Shown here one piece after another: positions 14,223 to 28,898 of a stretch of DNA of 64,000 nt. The DNA comes from Paragyromitra xinjiangensis. Its lineage: Eukaryota; Ascomycota; Pezizomycetes; Pezizales; Discinaceae. The stretch lies in the NCBI GenBank assembly GCA_038503065.1, contig JBCAMK010000019.1, forward strand, positions 620,001 through 684,000, read 5' to 3'. A program made the translations under genes and the position numbers. How positions within the stretch are numbered: the first letter of the stretch is position 1; every line of letters begins with the position of its first letter. The notes beneath the pieces were generated by a model. It was not told the origin of the DNA, did no database searches, and was given only the letters and a program-made list of their open reading frames with translations.

Positions 14223-14568
14223 ATGAACACCCCAGCTGACGCCATCGCAGTCCACTCCCAAATCCCCGGCCTCTACGCCTCCTTCAAAAAACTCGGCCTC
14301 GCCCTCATCGAACCCACACATTCGTCACGAAAACCCCTTCTGTTCCGATCCCTCCGTTGAAGCGATCATCAACACCACCTACCCAAACCTCCGGGAGAAA
14401 CTTACAGCGCTCGGTCCAAGATTGTTGGAGACTGAGGAGAAAGTTGCGGAGGTGAGGCGTGCGCGGGAGCAGGGTCTTCGTGTGAGTGAAGCGCTTGTGG
14501 AGAATTATGAGATGGTGGGGGAACTTGTTGTATCAAGTGGAGATTTGGGAGCTTATTTTGAGAGGTGA
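14223..14568 (+). pseudogene. Small coiled-coil protein gene with a one-base frame shift near its start
   Basis: The ATG at 14223 has an excellent context (CACCACCATG), but its frame ends after 46 codons. The +1 frame is open from just after this ATG to TGA at 14566-14568 and looks like real protein: a Ser/Pro/Thr-rich N-terminus, then HENPFCSDPSVEAIINTTYP, NLREKLTALGPRLLETEEKV and a Glu/Arg-rich helical tail, about 114 residues. That frame has no ATG of its own. No good GT-AG intron joins the two frames. One extra A after the ATG, whether a real mutation or a sequence error, would explain everything. I do not recognise the family; the second half looks like coiled coil. Confidence 0.45.
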
Positions 14569-15517
14569 GGCGGTGATGAGAGAGAGCAGAGGAGGAGGGG
14601 AGGGAGGGAGGAAGAAGATGATGGATTCATTAAGTAGGGGAAGAGGAAGAGGAGTAGGTCTGTTGGTTCGAGGGGTAGTTGGATAGAAGGGGTGTGGTTT
14701 TATTTTTGTTCTCTATAGATTCATGTCTTTATTTGAGTTCAGAGATCGATTAACATTCGGGATAGAATAAAATAGACGTAAACTTTCAATCTATCCATAT
14801 CCACCGAGTGATATGTTGTGATTCAAAACTATCCCTTGCGACACAACTAGAGAAAAGCATGGGTATTCGGTCATCAAGACAGCAGAGTCTATACACTCCA
14901 ATTTATAGAGCTTTACTGTAGTAAGACGCATGTCAATCGAGAAATAAAACTCAAAGCAGAACACACCACGAATACCCCCGTATCTTACAACTTCTTCGCC
15001 AGAGACTACCACTTCCAGCCAGCGATATCAAGTCTGCTCAGTACGACTAATACTCAAGGATCTCCAACTTTAGTGTTAGTAATCACCAGAAACCCGTATC
15101 GTCAGATGCACCCTGTCAAATAGCATTAAATCCTATGCTATCAAGATCCCTAGCGGACCGTCGCAACAGCTGATAAATTTCTTCGGTGATTATGTTGTTT
15201 CAAGGGATGATAATTCCCAGACGGAGGATCTCTAATGCATAACAGGCACTTTAGTTCTCCGCTCCTCGGAGATAGATGTGATTCCGAAGTGACCTGACAG
15301 ATGAGCAAACACCCCAACTTATCGTTAGATCTTTACCAACAGAAGTGACTAGGAAATAGTAATAAATTTCCATTAGTCTACAACAAACCGACAAACTGCC
15401 ACCCGCTTTCTAAAGCAAGTAGGGCACCACCATATTTCTGGAAATGCAGAACACCCACCCACGCCAAAGACCTGATATATTTAACTCTAAGTTTATTACA
15501 TCCGTAAACCCCAAACC
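14569..15517. other. Intergenic stretch between the frame-shifted gene and the Nudix gene
   Basis: A purine-rich (GAGGAGG) run lies at about 14577-14660. No coding frame or RNA gene was recognised. The right-hand end is the 3' flank of the minus-strand Nudix gene. Confidence 0.45.
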
Positions 15518-16465
15518 TCACATCTTCAAGCCCGTCCAAAGCGCCAACGCACTCAATGCCTTCGCATCCCTCGTCTCCTTCCACAAATCCTCCAACCTCA
15601 CAACCTTCAACGTAATCTTCTCACCATGATCCCTCAACCCCGTCAACCTCCCCTGCCAATCCTTCAACGTCCCCTCCTCCACCTTATGCACATAAGCATA
15701 AATCTTCATAAACTCATCGCACCCGCCAGGACTCGGATACACCGCCTCCTCCAACCTCTCATCCTCCGCCTTTGTAAAATCCCCCAACGCAAGCGACGTC
15801 AAATCAACCAACCCATCCTCCGGAATCTCAATCCCACACTCCTCCTGTATCTCCTTCGCCGCAGCCCCAGCGAACGTTCCAGAATCATCAATCATCCCCG
15901 CCGGCAGCTCCACCATCTCCAACGACCCTGCCGCAATCCGCGGCTGCACAGTTAACACGACCCATCGCTCTGGTTGCTCGGTGAGGGCGCTTTGGCCCTC
16001 GAGTTCGAGGATGAGGAGGATTGCAACGGATCCTCCCCGGAGGAATATCGAGCCTGGAAGGGTGTCGCCGTTTTTAGACTTGACGATGGCTTTGAGTTTT
16101 AGGAAGCCGATGCGGGAGCCGAAGAAGTCGACGGATTGGATGGTGATTGATTCGAGCTTGTAGGGGTCTTTGTGGAATGGATGGGATGGTTTGAGGGTTT
16201 GTAGGGAGAGGCTGTGTTGGAGGGTGGAAAGCCATGAGTTGAATGGGCGGAAGGAGAGAAGCTGGTCTTGTGTTAGGTCGGGGGTGAGCTGGACTGTGGT
16301 GGTTGTGGAGGGGATTGTGAATGTTGCCATTGTTCGGTTGAGGTTCGTGATACGTGCACGGGCGATTAGTCGTAGAGGGTTTAACAGCTGTTTCATAGGG
16401 AGATAGGGCGCAAGACGGATACAGAGGAGGAGAACGAGGAGGGGAATAATGAGGGAAAAACGCAT
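15518..16465 (-). CDS. Nudix hydrolase of the ADP-sugar diphosphatase type
   Basis: One uninterrupted frame of 315 residues. The Nudix box reads GMIDDSGTFAGAAAKEIQEE, with AKE where the consensus has xRE but the EExG core kept, followed by CGI; these residues hold the catalytic Mg2+. The flanks (GGSVAILLIL, VELPAG, SPGGCDEFMKIY, TGLRDHGEKITLKV, RDAKALSALAL) resemble plant NUDT14-type ADP-sugar/ADP-glucose diphosphatases, so cleavage of ADP-ribose or ADP-glucose to AMP and sugar phosphate is the likely activity (inference). The N-terminus is a strongly hydrophobic segment (residues 4-22) followed by a basic stretch, so an anchored or organelle form is possible. Methionines 24 and 46 could give shorter forms; M46 sits at the start of the core fold. 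Confidence 0.9.
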   Translation of the reverse strand: MRFSLIIPLLVLLLCIRLAPYLPMKQLLNPLRLIARARITNLNRTMATFTIPSTTTTVQLTPDLTQDQLLSFRPFNSWLSTLQHSLSLQTLKPSHPFHKDPYKLESITIQSVDFFGSRIGFLKLKAIVKSKNGDTLPGSIFLRGGSVAILLILELEGQSALTEQPERWVVLTVQPRIAAGSLEMVELPAGMIDDSGTFAGAAAKEIQEECGIEIPEDGLVDLTSLALGDFTKAEDERLEEAVYPSPGGCDEFMKIYAYVHKVEEGTLKDWQGRLTGLRDHGEKITLKVVRLEDLWKETRDAKALSALALWTGLKM

Positions 16466-19400
16466 GTTGATGCGTGACGTAAGGGTGTCGCAATTGATTC
16501 AATAAACCAGGATCAGCTATACCCAATTCTTATATCCAATTCGAATCATTTCCTGCGTTACAAAAATACACTGAACAAAAGACGTTGTGAACTTGAGTCC
16601 ACAGGCGGGAGAGCTGAGTACTGGAGAGCCTCATAATGGTCGACCGTTGATTCGTTAGACTAGGTTGCACAGGGCAGCATTACTACAAACACAGTCCATC
16701 ACTCGGCCACGAGCGTCAGGCGAATTTCAACCACCTGAAGCCGTTCCACATCATATCCTGAGAGAATTACAGATGACAGGACAGAAATGAGGTAAAATAA
16801 AAAAAGTCTCAGTCCAGAACGGAATGCTTGACATCAATCTTAACAACCTCACCTTCAAGAGCTCTGAATGGCTGTAAGGAAACCGCCGTGATCGACGACT
16901 CGTTTCCCCATTTTAAAGTTTCGCAGAGTCAATTTATTTCCAGTCGCATCGCCAGCTATTCACTGGTCATTAACCACGAGGGATCCAAGGGAAACTCTTT
17001 TCGTCCTTCAGATCCTTTCGTACATCTTTTCTCGTTAAAGCATGACCATTCAGCGGCCATAACTGAATACCATCTCGCGTGTTAGGAGAATCTAGACATT
17101 CAATTCGCTATGTTTAGGGAGCCTTCGTTTTTAACCGATCGGACTGGTTGTCGTAATCCCTCAGTCTCAACCTGATTGGCTACCTAATAAATCCCAAAAT
17201 CAACTGCACATCAGAAAAAAACCCCCTCCCAAATTCCTTCTGGCCAGTCTGTGCGTAAAATTGAGTCCCCGCTCGATGCCGGATCCTCAGTGTCTAATTT
17301 TCGATACCCTAATTTTCTACCAGAACCGTCGCCCGAACGGATTCCTTCAAACCGACCAATCACCCCGACCATTCAACAAGGCAAGTATTCAAGCCGGTTG
17401 GGCATTCCATCAAATACTCAACACCCTAGACGCATCATCTTAAGGGGTGGGAAAAGCACAACACTTCTACATTTTATAGCCCCCGTATCCTGAATGCCTG
17501 CACGTTTATGCAGGAACCGAAAATTGCCGTTACATCCGATACCCAGGTAAAGTCAGCATGTCTTCCTCCTTCGTAAGAGATGACAAGGGCGGGTACGGTT
17601 GCCGCCCTAACCCTCAACGCTGGACGGATGTTCCCGATGTCTTTGCGGATTATAACCGCCGAAGCTCGTCACGCAATCTATTCGGAGATTTACGAGATAG
17701 CTGGAGGATATCTCGCTCCGAGGATCATGGCCTGCGGGCTGGCTTGGTATGCTGTGGATCATAATCACGCCGTGACACGAAATAGATAATCGGGATAAAA
17801 GACGAGAACGAAAAACAAGCAATCACCGATTTGGGGTTACAATCAAGAGGGGTGGGAAAAAAAGCACTCTTTTGGCAGCTAACAAGCTACGCTTCCCCTG
17901 ATGTGGGAAATGCAGGTAAGAATAGGGTGGGACACACATGTTTAAGTATCTTGCTCACATCTTCAGCTGGAAGGCGTGCTTCAGGAACCGAAGCCAAGAA
18001 CGCCCAAAAAGCAATTGTCCTCCCCTCATCTCTTATTTACGATGAGTGTTCCCACGCAGTCCTGGGGCGTGGACTTGTTAATTACTCATACGTAAATAGC
18101 AACGACATCATCGTAGTCTCTTAAGCCACGGCTGGCAGAAACAACAACTTACTCCCCCACCCCCAATCACTGTTTTTTTCGCTCGTAACTGCTAGACGGT
18201 CCGAGTATGCCCGATACGGAGACTGTATGAAACGCCTCTTTCAAGCGAGCCGTGGGATGGTCTAAACAGAGGGCTTGCACTGGAACATTTAGTGACGCGT
18301 CATCGAAAAGCACTCGCACGGGTGTGAAGCTTGGATCTCTTGGAAAACAGTTCCAGTGAGGCCTGGATTTCGAAGGAGATCGGTGTCATGTTGTCGAGAC
18401 TAGTTTGGTCTACGAGTGTGTTAGGCGTATTATTCTGCGTGTCTCTTTCTTCGCGCGAGTAATCGCTGTTGGTGCGCTAGATCCGCCCAGCCGGGCATCG
18501 CACGTGCACCAGTGTTTGGCTCAGCGAATAAAGCGATGCGAATAGGGTATTTGAGTTTCCCTTCGAAAGTCTCTCCTTATTCCAAGCACTAAACCTAATC
18601 AAGACGGTCGCTAAACCTTCAATCAAGATCCAGACGAGATAAAAATACTGGGCAAGGAGACTAAATAAGGTTAGACTAGCTCGCTCGTATCGATAATCCC
18701 GTCTGTTCCGGCGTTCGCTTGCTGACAGACCATCTTTGAGTCAAAGGCAGAAAACTCCCCTGAGTTTAACCTCTTTGGGATGAGTGGGCAGCGTTGTTGC
18801 ACATAAGGGGTTGCACTTTACTTTAGGCCAGTCTTTTTGGTGCCTGGAAGTGACAGACGTCAGATCTCTGGCTGCCAAGCGAGGTATTCATAAAGGTCCA
18901 TGATCGCTGGCAGCTGGAGATTCGTCTGAGTGTTGGGGACTAGAAATACTTCTATAGCACTACCCGCGAGCCACAGCGGTTGGTATTTTACCTAAAATTT
19001 ATCACGCGGTATGTTATGGCGATTGTGGAGTTCGCTAATGTGTATTACTTACTCCACTGAGACATGGAAATTTCCCTCGTGGTACAAAGCGAGGCTGAGT
19101 TTCGTATAACAGTCAGTCACCGCTAACAAGGTGCGCCCTGGGTAACTGTGATAATGTCCAGGAGGATAGGTATTCCCCCACGTTCACAACAGTTACATCC
19201 ACCATCGTGAGGTTCGGATCCATCCGTTCTGCTGCTGCCAGCACCCGAACCAAATGACACCCAGGTTCGTCTTCCAGCAGGCGTCAAGCACCTGGGTATA
19301 ACGGTAAACTTGTGTATGCGGTTTTTTCTCGGAAGAAAGAGAAAAAAACGATCCCTTGCTGTGCCACAGGTAATTCAACTTGTCTGAGACATTCTTCCAG

Positions 19401-20751
19401 CCGGCTGTTTGCCGCCCCCCATCATCGCGGGGAGCCTTTCTTTTTCTTTCTTTCTTTACCCCTGCAGAAAACCTTCTTTAGCGGTGTGTTCCAGGAGTTT
19501 GATCCCTGCAGCATCTCTTCATGGATTACGCTCGGATCGCTGCAGTGACGCCGAAACTGTGCAGAGCGCCGTCTAAGAACCTCATCCGAACGAGGAAAGG
19601 GTTGAATCAGAAATCTCGTTCTGGTCGTGATGAGAAACAGGCCGAGGCCGAAAGTCGGTGGGATCTGCTCTTTCTCTCTTTCGCGCTGTCGTATGTTTAT
19701 TTTTTCGCTTGTCCCCGAGGTCTGGGTATATTGCGATTACAATTATAGCCCGTGGTGTGTTGAGGCCTTGTGGTGGTGATGTTGTGCCGGTTGTGTGCAG
19801 GTTCTGATATCCAGCGACTGATTTGACAGAGCGGTTGCGTACTGTTCTTATTTAGTCGCCACTGTGAGCCTATGAGGACGGTTAGATGGCCGTTCATTGC
19901 CACCACCAGCCCTGTGAGGCGGGAAAGTTCAGATGTATTCGGGCTCGTCAGTCTGGCGGTGCGTGCAGGATGTACCAGACTGTTCTGTTCCCCTTTCCTA
20001 TTCTCGTGTTTCGTCACGGGCTGCCTTCCTCTTCCTCAGCAAGCGTGGATACAGGCAGAGTGAGTACACGATGATAGAAACAAATGCCTATCTTTAGGTA
20101 CATAATTGTGCTTAATTCTGCCCGTCACGCAGAACCCGCTTTCCCTCTTTCCCTCCCCTTCTCGTCCTCCCCACTCTCTTCACCACCCTCGTCGTTCCAA
20201 CTCTGTTTACCCGCCGCCGCCGACAATAGCAGCAGCACCAAAGACATGCTCCTGGCCCCTCTGTAATTCGGTTTCTCTCCCCAATTGTCGCTCCTTTATA
20301 CCTGCAACTGTCTTTCACAGACCCGCCTGTCGCTTCTATTTGTCTACCCTCACTCGTTCTTTTTTGGCATCTGTTCCAGTCTTTTCCAGTCCTTTCAAGC
20401 AATAAACCGGGTTACAGCCTCTGCATTCTTTTTTGTGAGCTAGCTAAGAGTGAAGGCGCTTTGCTGGGATATCTATCCATTCCATCCCGTTACCTACCTA
20501 AAAAGATTCACCACCCCCCTCACACACACCCCTTTTCTTCGTTCCTTTATTTCCCATCTTGCTAGGCTTGTGCAAGAGATTTGTTTTCTGTCTTCTCCAT
20601 TCGGTCCTTCTTTCTTTCTAGTCGCTCCTTTGGACCACTACTGAATCAATCAATTCAGAATCTGCTTGTTTTTGTTTCGTCGGAATAGTTATATTTCGAC
20701 TGTCACTCTTTCGTCTGTTTTTAGTGGTATACTACAGCTAAATCTATTACA
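16466..20751. other. Long stretch without recognisable genes; leader region at its right end
   Basis: No frame above about 106 codons and no family resemblance on either strand. From about 19400 the plus strand becomes C/T-rich, with TTTC runs at 19440-19457 and long pyrimidine tracts at 20140-20190 and 20500-20620. This is typical of promoter and 5' leader DNA in filamentous ascomycetes and suggests a long regulatory region for the gene starting at 20752. Confidence 0.45.
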
Positions 20752-22241
20752 ATGGGTTGGTTTGGGGACTTGAATCTTGGTCTGAAATATTCGTAAGTTT
20801 TACATACTGTTATTTTTTCTGATTTGTTGGTTGCTAATATGGAGGTTTCTCGAATAGCATTGTTCTCGGTTCATTGATTTTCCTCGTGTTTATCGGGGGA
20901 CTTATAAAGTTGCAAGTTATCAGAATAAGGTATGTTCCCGTCATGTAGTCTATTAAAGGTTGGACGGATACTAACATTCGGACGTTACTTGTCATCCAGA
21001 ACGAGAAAATTCCAAGAGGTACTTACCCGTTGCATCTATTTCAATACTATTACAACCGCTTGGAGAATCTTGGAGTGAAAATATCTGACCCATGTTCCAG
21101 GAAGCCAAAGCTAAAGCCGCCAATGAAGAAGGAAAGGTGGAGCAGATCGCGCTGAACCAGCGAGAGGAGGGAGAAGGAGATTTATTCGGTATCAGGGCGT
21201 TGGAGAGAGGATTCTACGGAGGAGTCGCACAGTCGAGACCAACCACGCCGACTCCCGGAAATATGTCAACGAGCACACTTGTCCCTTCTGCGGCAAACAT
21301 TCCTTTCGGACAAAAGACAGCAGGAAATAGCGCTACGAGCTCCGTTATCACCATTGACGTTGGAAACCCGAAACCCCCCGGTATCTCAGCAAACCGCAGT
21401 GATGTAGCCGTGGATATGGGCTTGACAGTCCCGGATTCGCCTAAGCTCCCACGTTCTCCAGAGTCGCCTAGATTCCCCCGCGAACGATCACCGTCCCCGC
21501 TTTCCTACAGCCCGCAGCTCGATTCCAATATCCCGACTAGTGGCCTCGGACTAAACTCTTTCGCCGCTTCTTCTAGCGGTCCGAGGGTCCAGAACAAGTC
21601 GTCTGCGCAGGCTTCAGCCACCCGCGGACAGACTCTTTTCTCTAGCCAAGGCTCTGTAGTTGACGAAGACGAGCACCGATCACCACCTAGCTCCCCCTCG
21701 CAGAGTAGCCACCGCAGCAATGGCTCTCACAGTGGGCCAAACACGAATTTCAGCCGCCCCCCGCCATCGCCTCCGCGGGCTGGACACCAGCCACAAATTA
21801 GAATTGATGCGCCCCGACCTGACTCTCCAGGTAAGCTACCCTGATTCATAACTGCGTATTAGTTGTTGTTTTGCATGGCTATTCAAAGCCTTGGTTTTTG
21901 TGTTTTTTTTCCTTCGTTACTTACGCTTTTTGTGAACGTCTGCCTAAAGGTAACGAGACCCAGCAGAAAGAACGGTATCCCGGCCGGCGATAAACACCGG
22001 TCGAGTAGGACGCGATAGTGAAGATGGTGGCGAGGGAGGATACAGAGCACAATTGGGAGTTAGTTCAGCAGCGGTTAATCGGGTTTCAAGCCAGAGTTTG
22101 GCGGACGTCTATGATTCGTATTACGACGGTAGCAAGCGGATGTCGAACGTGAGGGAGTCAACATATAGTGCCATTTCTACTACTTCGCCATTTGAAGACG
22201 ATAATGAGGGTGATCGAAGATACCCTAGAATGGCGACATAA
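20752..22241 (+). CDS. Single-pass membrane protein with long Ser/Pro-rich tail
   Basis: Exons 20752-20792, 20858-20929, 21000-21018, 21101-21830 and 21964-22241 join in frame to 379 residues. A short N-terminus (MGWFGDLNLGLKY) is followed by one transmembrane helix at about residues 15-32 (IVLGSLIFLVFIGGLI), a basic stop (KLQVIRIRTRK) and a long low-complexity tail rich in Ser, Pro and charged residues, with runs such as SPKLPRSPESPRFPRERSPS that could be phosphorylated or bind SH3 domains. The tail ends with SVRES-like and acidic segments. I do not recognise the family; a small fungal plasma-membrane or secretory-pathway protein is plausible. The first three introns and the 19-base third exon keep the frame; the acceptor of the last intron (CAG at 21961-21963) was chosen because it avoids stops in the other frames. 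Confidence 0.75.
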
Positions 22242-25539
<3,298 letters not shown>

Positions 25540-25957
25540 GGGAGAGGAGGAGAGAGGAGGGTATGTGGATAGGCGCAGATGAAAGGATGATTAATGGAAG
25601 ATGGTGGTATACTTTCATGGGATATGTTTTTTTTCCCTTCTTTTCTTGTATATTACTCTTCTTATCTTTCTTGTTTCTTTTTTTTACCTCTTAGATCTTG
25701 ATCTTTTTTTAGGGGTTCTCATGACATGTGGGTCTACCCTATCTTGTATGCTTTAAAGTTAATATTAATGATATCTATGGTTCATATCGACCTAAACCCT
25801 CGCGAAGCTAAAGGCGGGACAGTTTGAAGTAAAGGGACCCACCCTAATGTACCTCCACCTCCCACTACGGAACGAAAACTACCCACTTCCTATCCATCCG
25901 AGCCGCAATACCCATCATCCAGCGCTATACCATCCTCTACCGCACCACTATATATAA

Positions 25958-26065
25958 GCTCGGCTGGTCTAGTGGTATGATTCTCGCTTAGGGTCACACT
26001 CTAAGCCGCTGTACTTGTGCAGCGTAAATTGCGAGAGGTCCCCGGTTCAAACCCGGGGTCGAGCC
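25958..26065 (+). tRNA. tRNA-Pro (anticodon AGG) with an intron
   Basis: The acceptor stem GCTCGGC pairs with GTCGAGC (one G-T pair), with C as discriminator base. The D-arm is GTCTAGTGGTATGAT, the anticodon stem CTCGC/GCGAG with loop TTAGGGT and anticodon AGG at 25990-25992, and the T-arm CCCGG-TTCAAAC-CCGGG. A 36-base intron at 25994-26029 sits one base 3' of the anticodon, the usual place for nuclear tRNA introns. Boxes A and B are intact and TTTT at 26070-26073 can stop Pol III. Confidence 0.95.
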
Positions 26066-27036
26066 TACCCTTTTGTAGCGTGTGCTGCTGATTCTTTTTA
26101 TCTTTTTTTATGGGGCGGGAGGAGTGGATTGTGGATTGTGGGGCAGGTGCTTCGTTTTTGGGTTTGGGATGAATGTGGTGGGTTTGGTAAGTGTGTGTGT
26201 AGGTTTGGGTTTTGGGGTTGGTAGAATCTTTGGTTTGGTTTAATTGGAGTTTGGGGGTCTCGTTTGGGAGGTCTTTGTTGTGGGGATGTTTGGTCATTCA
26301 ATGTCACTCGACAGCATCTTTGGTCGAGTGATATTGTGTGGATGTTTCGGGTTGGTGGGTGGCTAACTTGTGACGTCTCTTTGTCGCATCTATGTCCTCG
26401 GTTGCTTCACGTGGGGATAGAAAATGTCTTTGCTGGTTTTCGTGGTTGCTAACGGATTCTTAACACTGTTTGCTGTGGGCCCGGACTATTGAGGGGTTTG
26501 TATATATCACCAGAAGTAGAGTTGGTTGTATTATGGAAAGACGACAGGAGGAAGAGATAGCTTCCCCGAAGGGGGTAGCGGAATCATTCGGGCTAAGGTT
26601 CTTAGAAAGGGAGATCTTGCTTGCTAAGCCCAGGAATAGCATTGTGTAAGAGTTTGACCATAAGGGTGGTGTTCAATAGGGGTTTATTGGGTGAATGATA
26701 TAATAGTAGCTTGAGTAAGTTTATGCCACCTAGAGTTCACATCACTCGTGAATCGATCCAGCTAACGTGGTGCAACATCACAGGAAATCACTCGACAATG
26801 CTAGCTGAGTAGGAGACTTCCATCGATGAAAGGGTTTGGATAGGGTGGAAAACTATATAGTATATCCCGACTCAAAAAACGGAATTTTCTGTGGAGTTGC
26901 GTCATGTCAGCAACCGACCAGATTGAAGAGCCATTAAAATTATTAATTTCCTTCCAGTGGATATCAAAAGTCTCTAGGTATCTAAAAAAAATCCCATCAC
27001 GCTTTGTATGTCGCTCGTGGGCCCGTGAACATGTCT
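26066..27036. other. Intergenic stretch after tRNA-Pro
   Basis: G/T-rich from 26110 to 26280. Short frames on both strands show no family resemblance. Contains the 3' flank of the minus-strand YSA1-like gene. Confidence 0.45.
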
Positions 27037-27883
27037 TTACAAGAACTTCCACTTCTTCGCAACCTCAAACCCCTCTGCGAGAGAGCCAACCCTAGCATCA
27101 ATAGCGAATCCTTCCTTCTCCATACGTCTGCACTCTTTGTAGAGGTCCTTCAAAGGTACGGTGAAGACCTCGATGAACTCGTTTTCCTCAAGATGTTGCT
27201 TGGGGTTTTTGTTGCGCTCATCGGTGAGATCGATCTTGACGTGGATGAAATGGAGGTTTGTGTTGCACATACCTAGTTGTTGTTAATTATGTTCAGAGCA
27301 AAGAGGTGGGGTGGGCTGACCAGGATCGTTAAACATCAAACAACTTCTCTCTCCTGCATCTTCTACTTTCTCGACGACTCCGTGGTATCCAGTCTCCTCG
27401 TAAAGTTCGCGGACTGCACATTGTTCAGGGGTCTCTCCGGCATCGATCAGACCAGCGGGAACCTCTACACAGACCTAAAGTTCATTAGTACACGCAATAG
27501 CTGTATCGGCGTGATAAACCCCAGGAGCGAGTAAAGGAGCGAGTAAAGCAGCGTAATTTTTTTAGGAGTTGTGATATACCTTTCCAATAGGTGGGCGATA
27601 CTGCTTCTGCAGTAGCAGCTCTGGTGGCTGTCCGGGGTTTTCGAGGACAGCAATGATGCCCACGCCATCGAAATCAACACCTTCAGGACGAGTGCAACGT
27701 TCACTAGATTCCCAAGTTCGCTCTACACCATTGGGGTCCGTGTATACTGTTCTGTAGTTGGAATTAGCCCGAGACGTAGCGGAGGTAATAAGGTAGAACT
27801 TGCTTGACCAGCTTGACCCATTTAGCATCCTGGGTCATGAGCGGCTCCTGAGAGATAATCTTGCTAGCAGTGATGGAAGACAT
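27037..27883 (-). CDS. YSA1: Nudix ADP-ribose/ADP-sugar pyrophosphatase, YSA1/NUDT5-like
   Basis: Hydrolyses ADP-ribose and related ADP-sugars to AMP and a sugar phosphate in the cytosol. Four exons on the minus strand, 27883-27804, 27751-27580, 27474-27321 and 27272-27037, give 213 residues. Family landmarks: SKIISQEPL at the N-terminus, [46 protein letters not shown] and the complete Nudix box [20 protein letters not shown] ending in TGY, then SLMF-like and HFIHVKIDL segments. The first intron appears to be of the GC-AG class: only GCAAGT at 27803-27798 restores the frame, with a GCTAAT branch-like site before the acceptor. The other introns are GT-AG. A second, different Nudix enzyme lies at 15518-16465. 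Confidence 0.93.
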
Positions 27884-28379
27884 TATGACGAAGGATTTGG
27901 AGATCTAGAACGCTGAATAGGAGTTTGTTGAGCTTGATGGGGTGGGAATTCCGTGAAGTGGATGGAATGCGGGGGGTTTGAGGCTCTGCGGCAGCCCCAC
28001 CAGGGTATTTACAGATCTTGGCGTTTATTTACGGTGTACCTTCTCCTCGTTATAGACCCTCTTATCCACTTAGTAAATTAAGAGCTGGCTCAATTCTCTA
28101 CTTTCTATCTAAAATGAGGATGTTTGACGAAACTGGTCGGCTTGAGATATGATGTTGGTATGGTTTAGCTAAGGTGGAGTTACGGGGCTCGGACTGTGAC
28201 GCATCGATACTCTCGCACTACCCCAAATACATGTTCTATACATAAAGGTATCATAACAACTGCGTAAAAAACATAATATAAATCATAGTAACAAAGAGGA
28301 CAAGCGAAATTATGGGTTTAACTAATCATAGTTCAAAGGTTATCCTATGGTATCCCTTCTCTAGGTCCTAACATGAATC
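27884..28379. other. Intergenic: YSA1 promoter side and 3' flank of the cyclotransferase gene
   Basis: About 500 bases with no coding frame. Both neighbours are on the minus strand, so this holds the YSA1 promoter and the end of the upstream gene's transcript. Confidence 0.5.
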
Positions 28380-28898
28380 CTACTGGGTAAGGAACGGATC
28401 TGTCACCATCTTCACCGGACCCTCTGGAATAAACGGCCTGATATACTTCTTCACCCACACCTCCGGAATCTCCTTCGCATCTTGCAATCCGTTGTTGATC
28501 CTCGTTATATACTCTTTCCTCGTCACACCTTCTGCCTTCTTCCGATCGACATACACTAGCGTCACCAAAACTCGTCCATCATCCATCATTTTTACTCCCA
28601 GCATCATTTTTTGGTAACAGTCTGGCACACCTTCGTAACCGTCCAGCTTCTGAACGTCCTCGTCGGTGATGGTGTAGACGACACCATAACACTCGTCTGA
28701 GGGGGACGGAACGACATTGGCATATCCTCGGTATGAGATGACCCAACGGTGGGATGGTAGAACAGCCGTTCCGATAATCACGCTGGAAGGACAGCGAACC
28801 ATCATTTGGTGGATCCAAAGATTGGAACCGTAGGCAAAATAGTAGGTTCTTGGGGGTTCGTCTTGGTTATTGGTTTGAATGACATGGTGAAGGCTCAT
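28380..28898 (-). CDS. Gamma-glutamylcyclotransferase-like (GGCT/AIG2 fold) protein
   Basis: A single exon of 172 residues. The hallmark YFAYGSNLW is near residue 20-28, and LDGYEGVP carries the Glu that acts as general acid/base in active members. Conserved spacing elements follow (HRWVISYRGYANVVPSP, CYGVVYTITDEDVQKL, VTLVYVD, YITRINNGL). The family cyclises gamma-glutamyl amino acids to 5-oxoproline, part of glutathione turnover; the exact substrate here is not known. Start: the frame is open upstream to 28955, but that codon is TTG; the first ATG is at 28898 in AAAATG context. Confidence 0.88.
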   Translation of the reverse strand: MSLHHVIQTNNQDEPPRTYYFAYGSNLWIHQMMVRCPSSVIIGTAVLPSHRWVISYRGYANVVPSPSDECYGVVYTITDEDVQKLDGYEGVPDCYQKMMLGVKMMDDGRVLVTLVYVDRKKAEGVTRKEYITRINNGLQDAKEIPEVWVKKYIRPFIPEGPVKMVTDPFLTQ

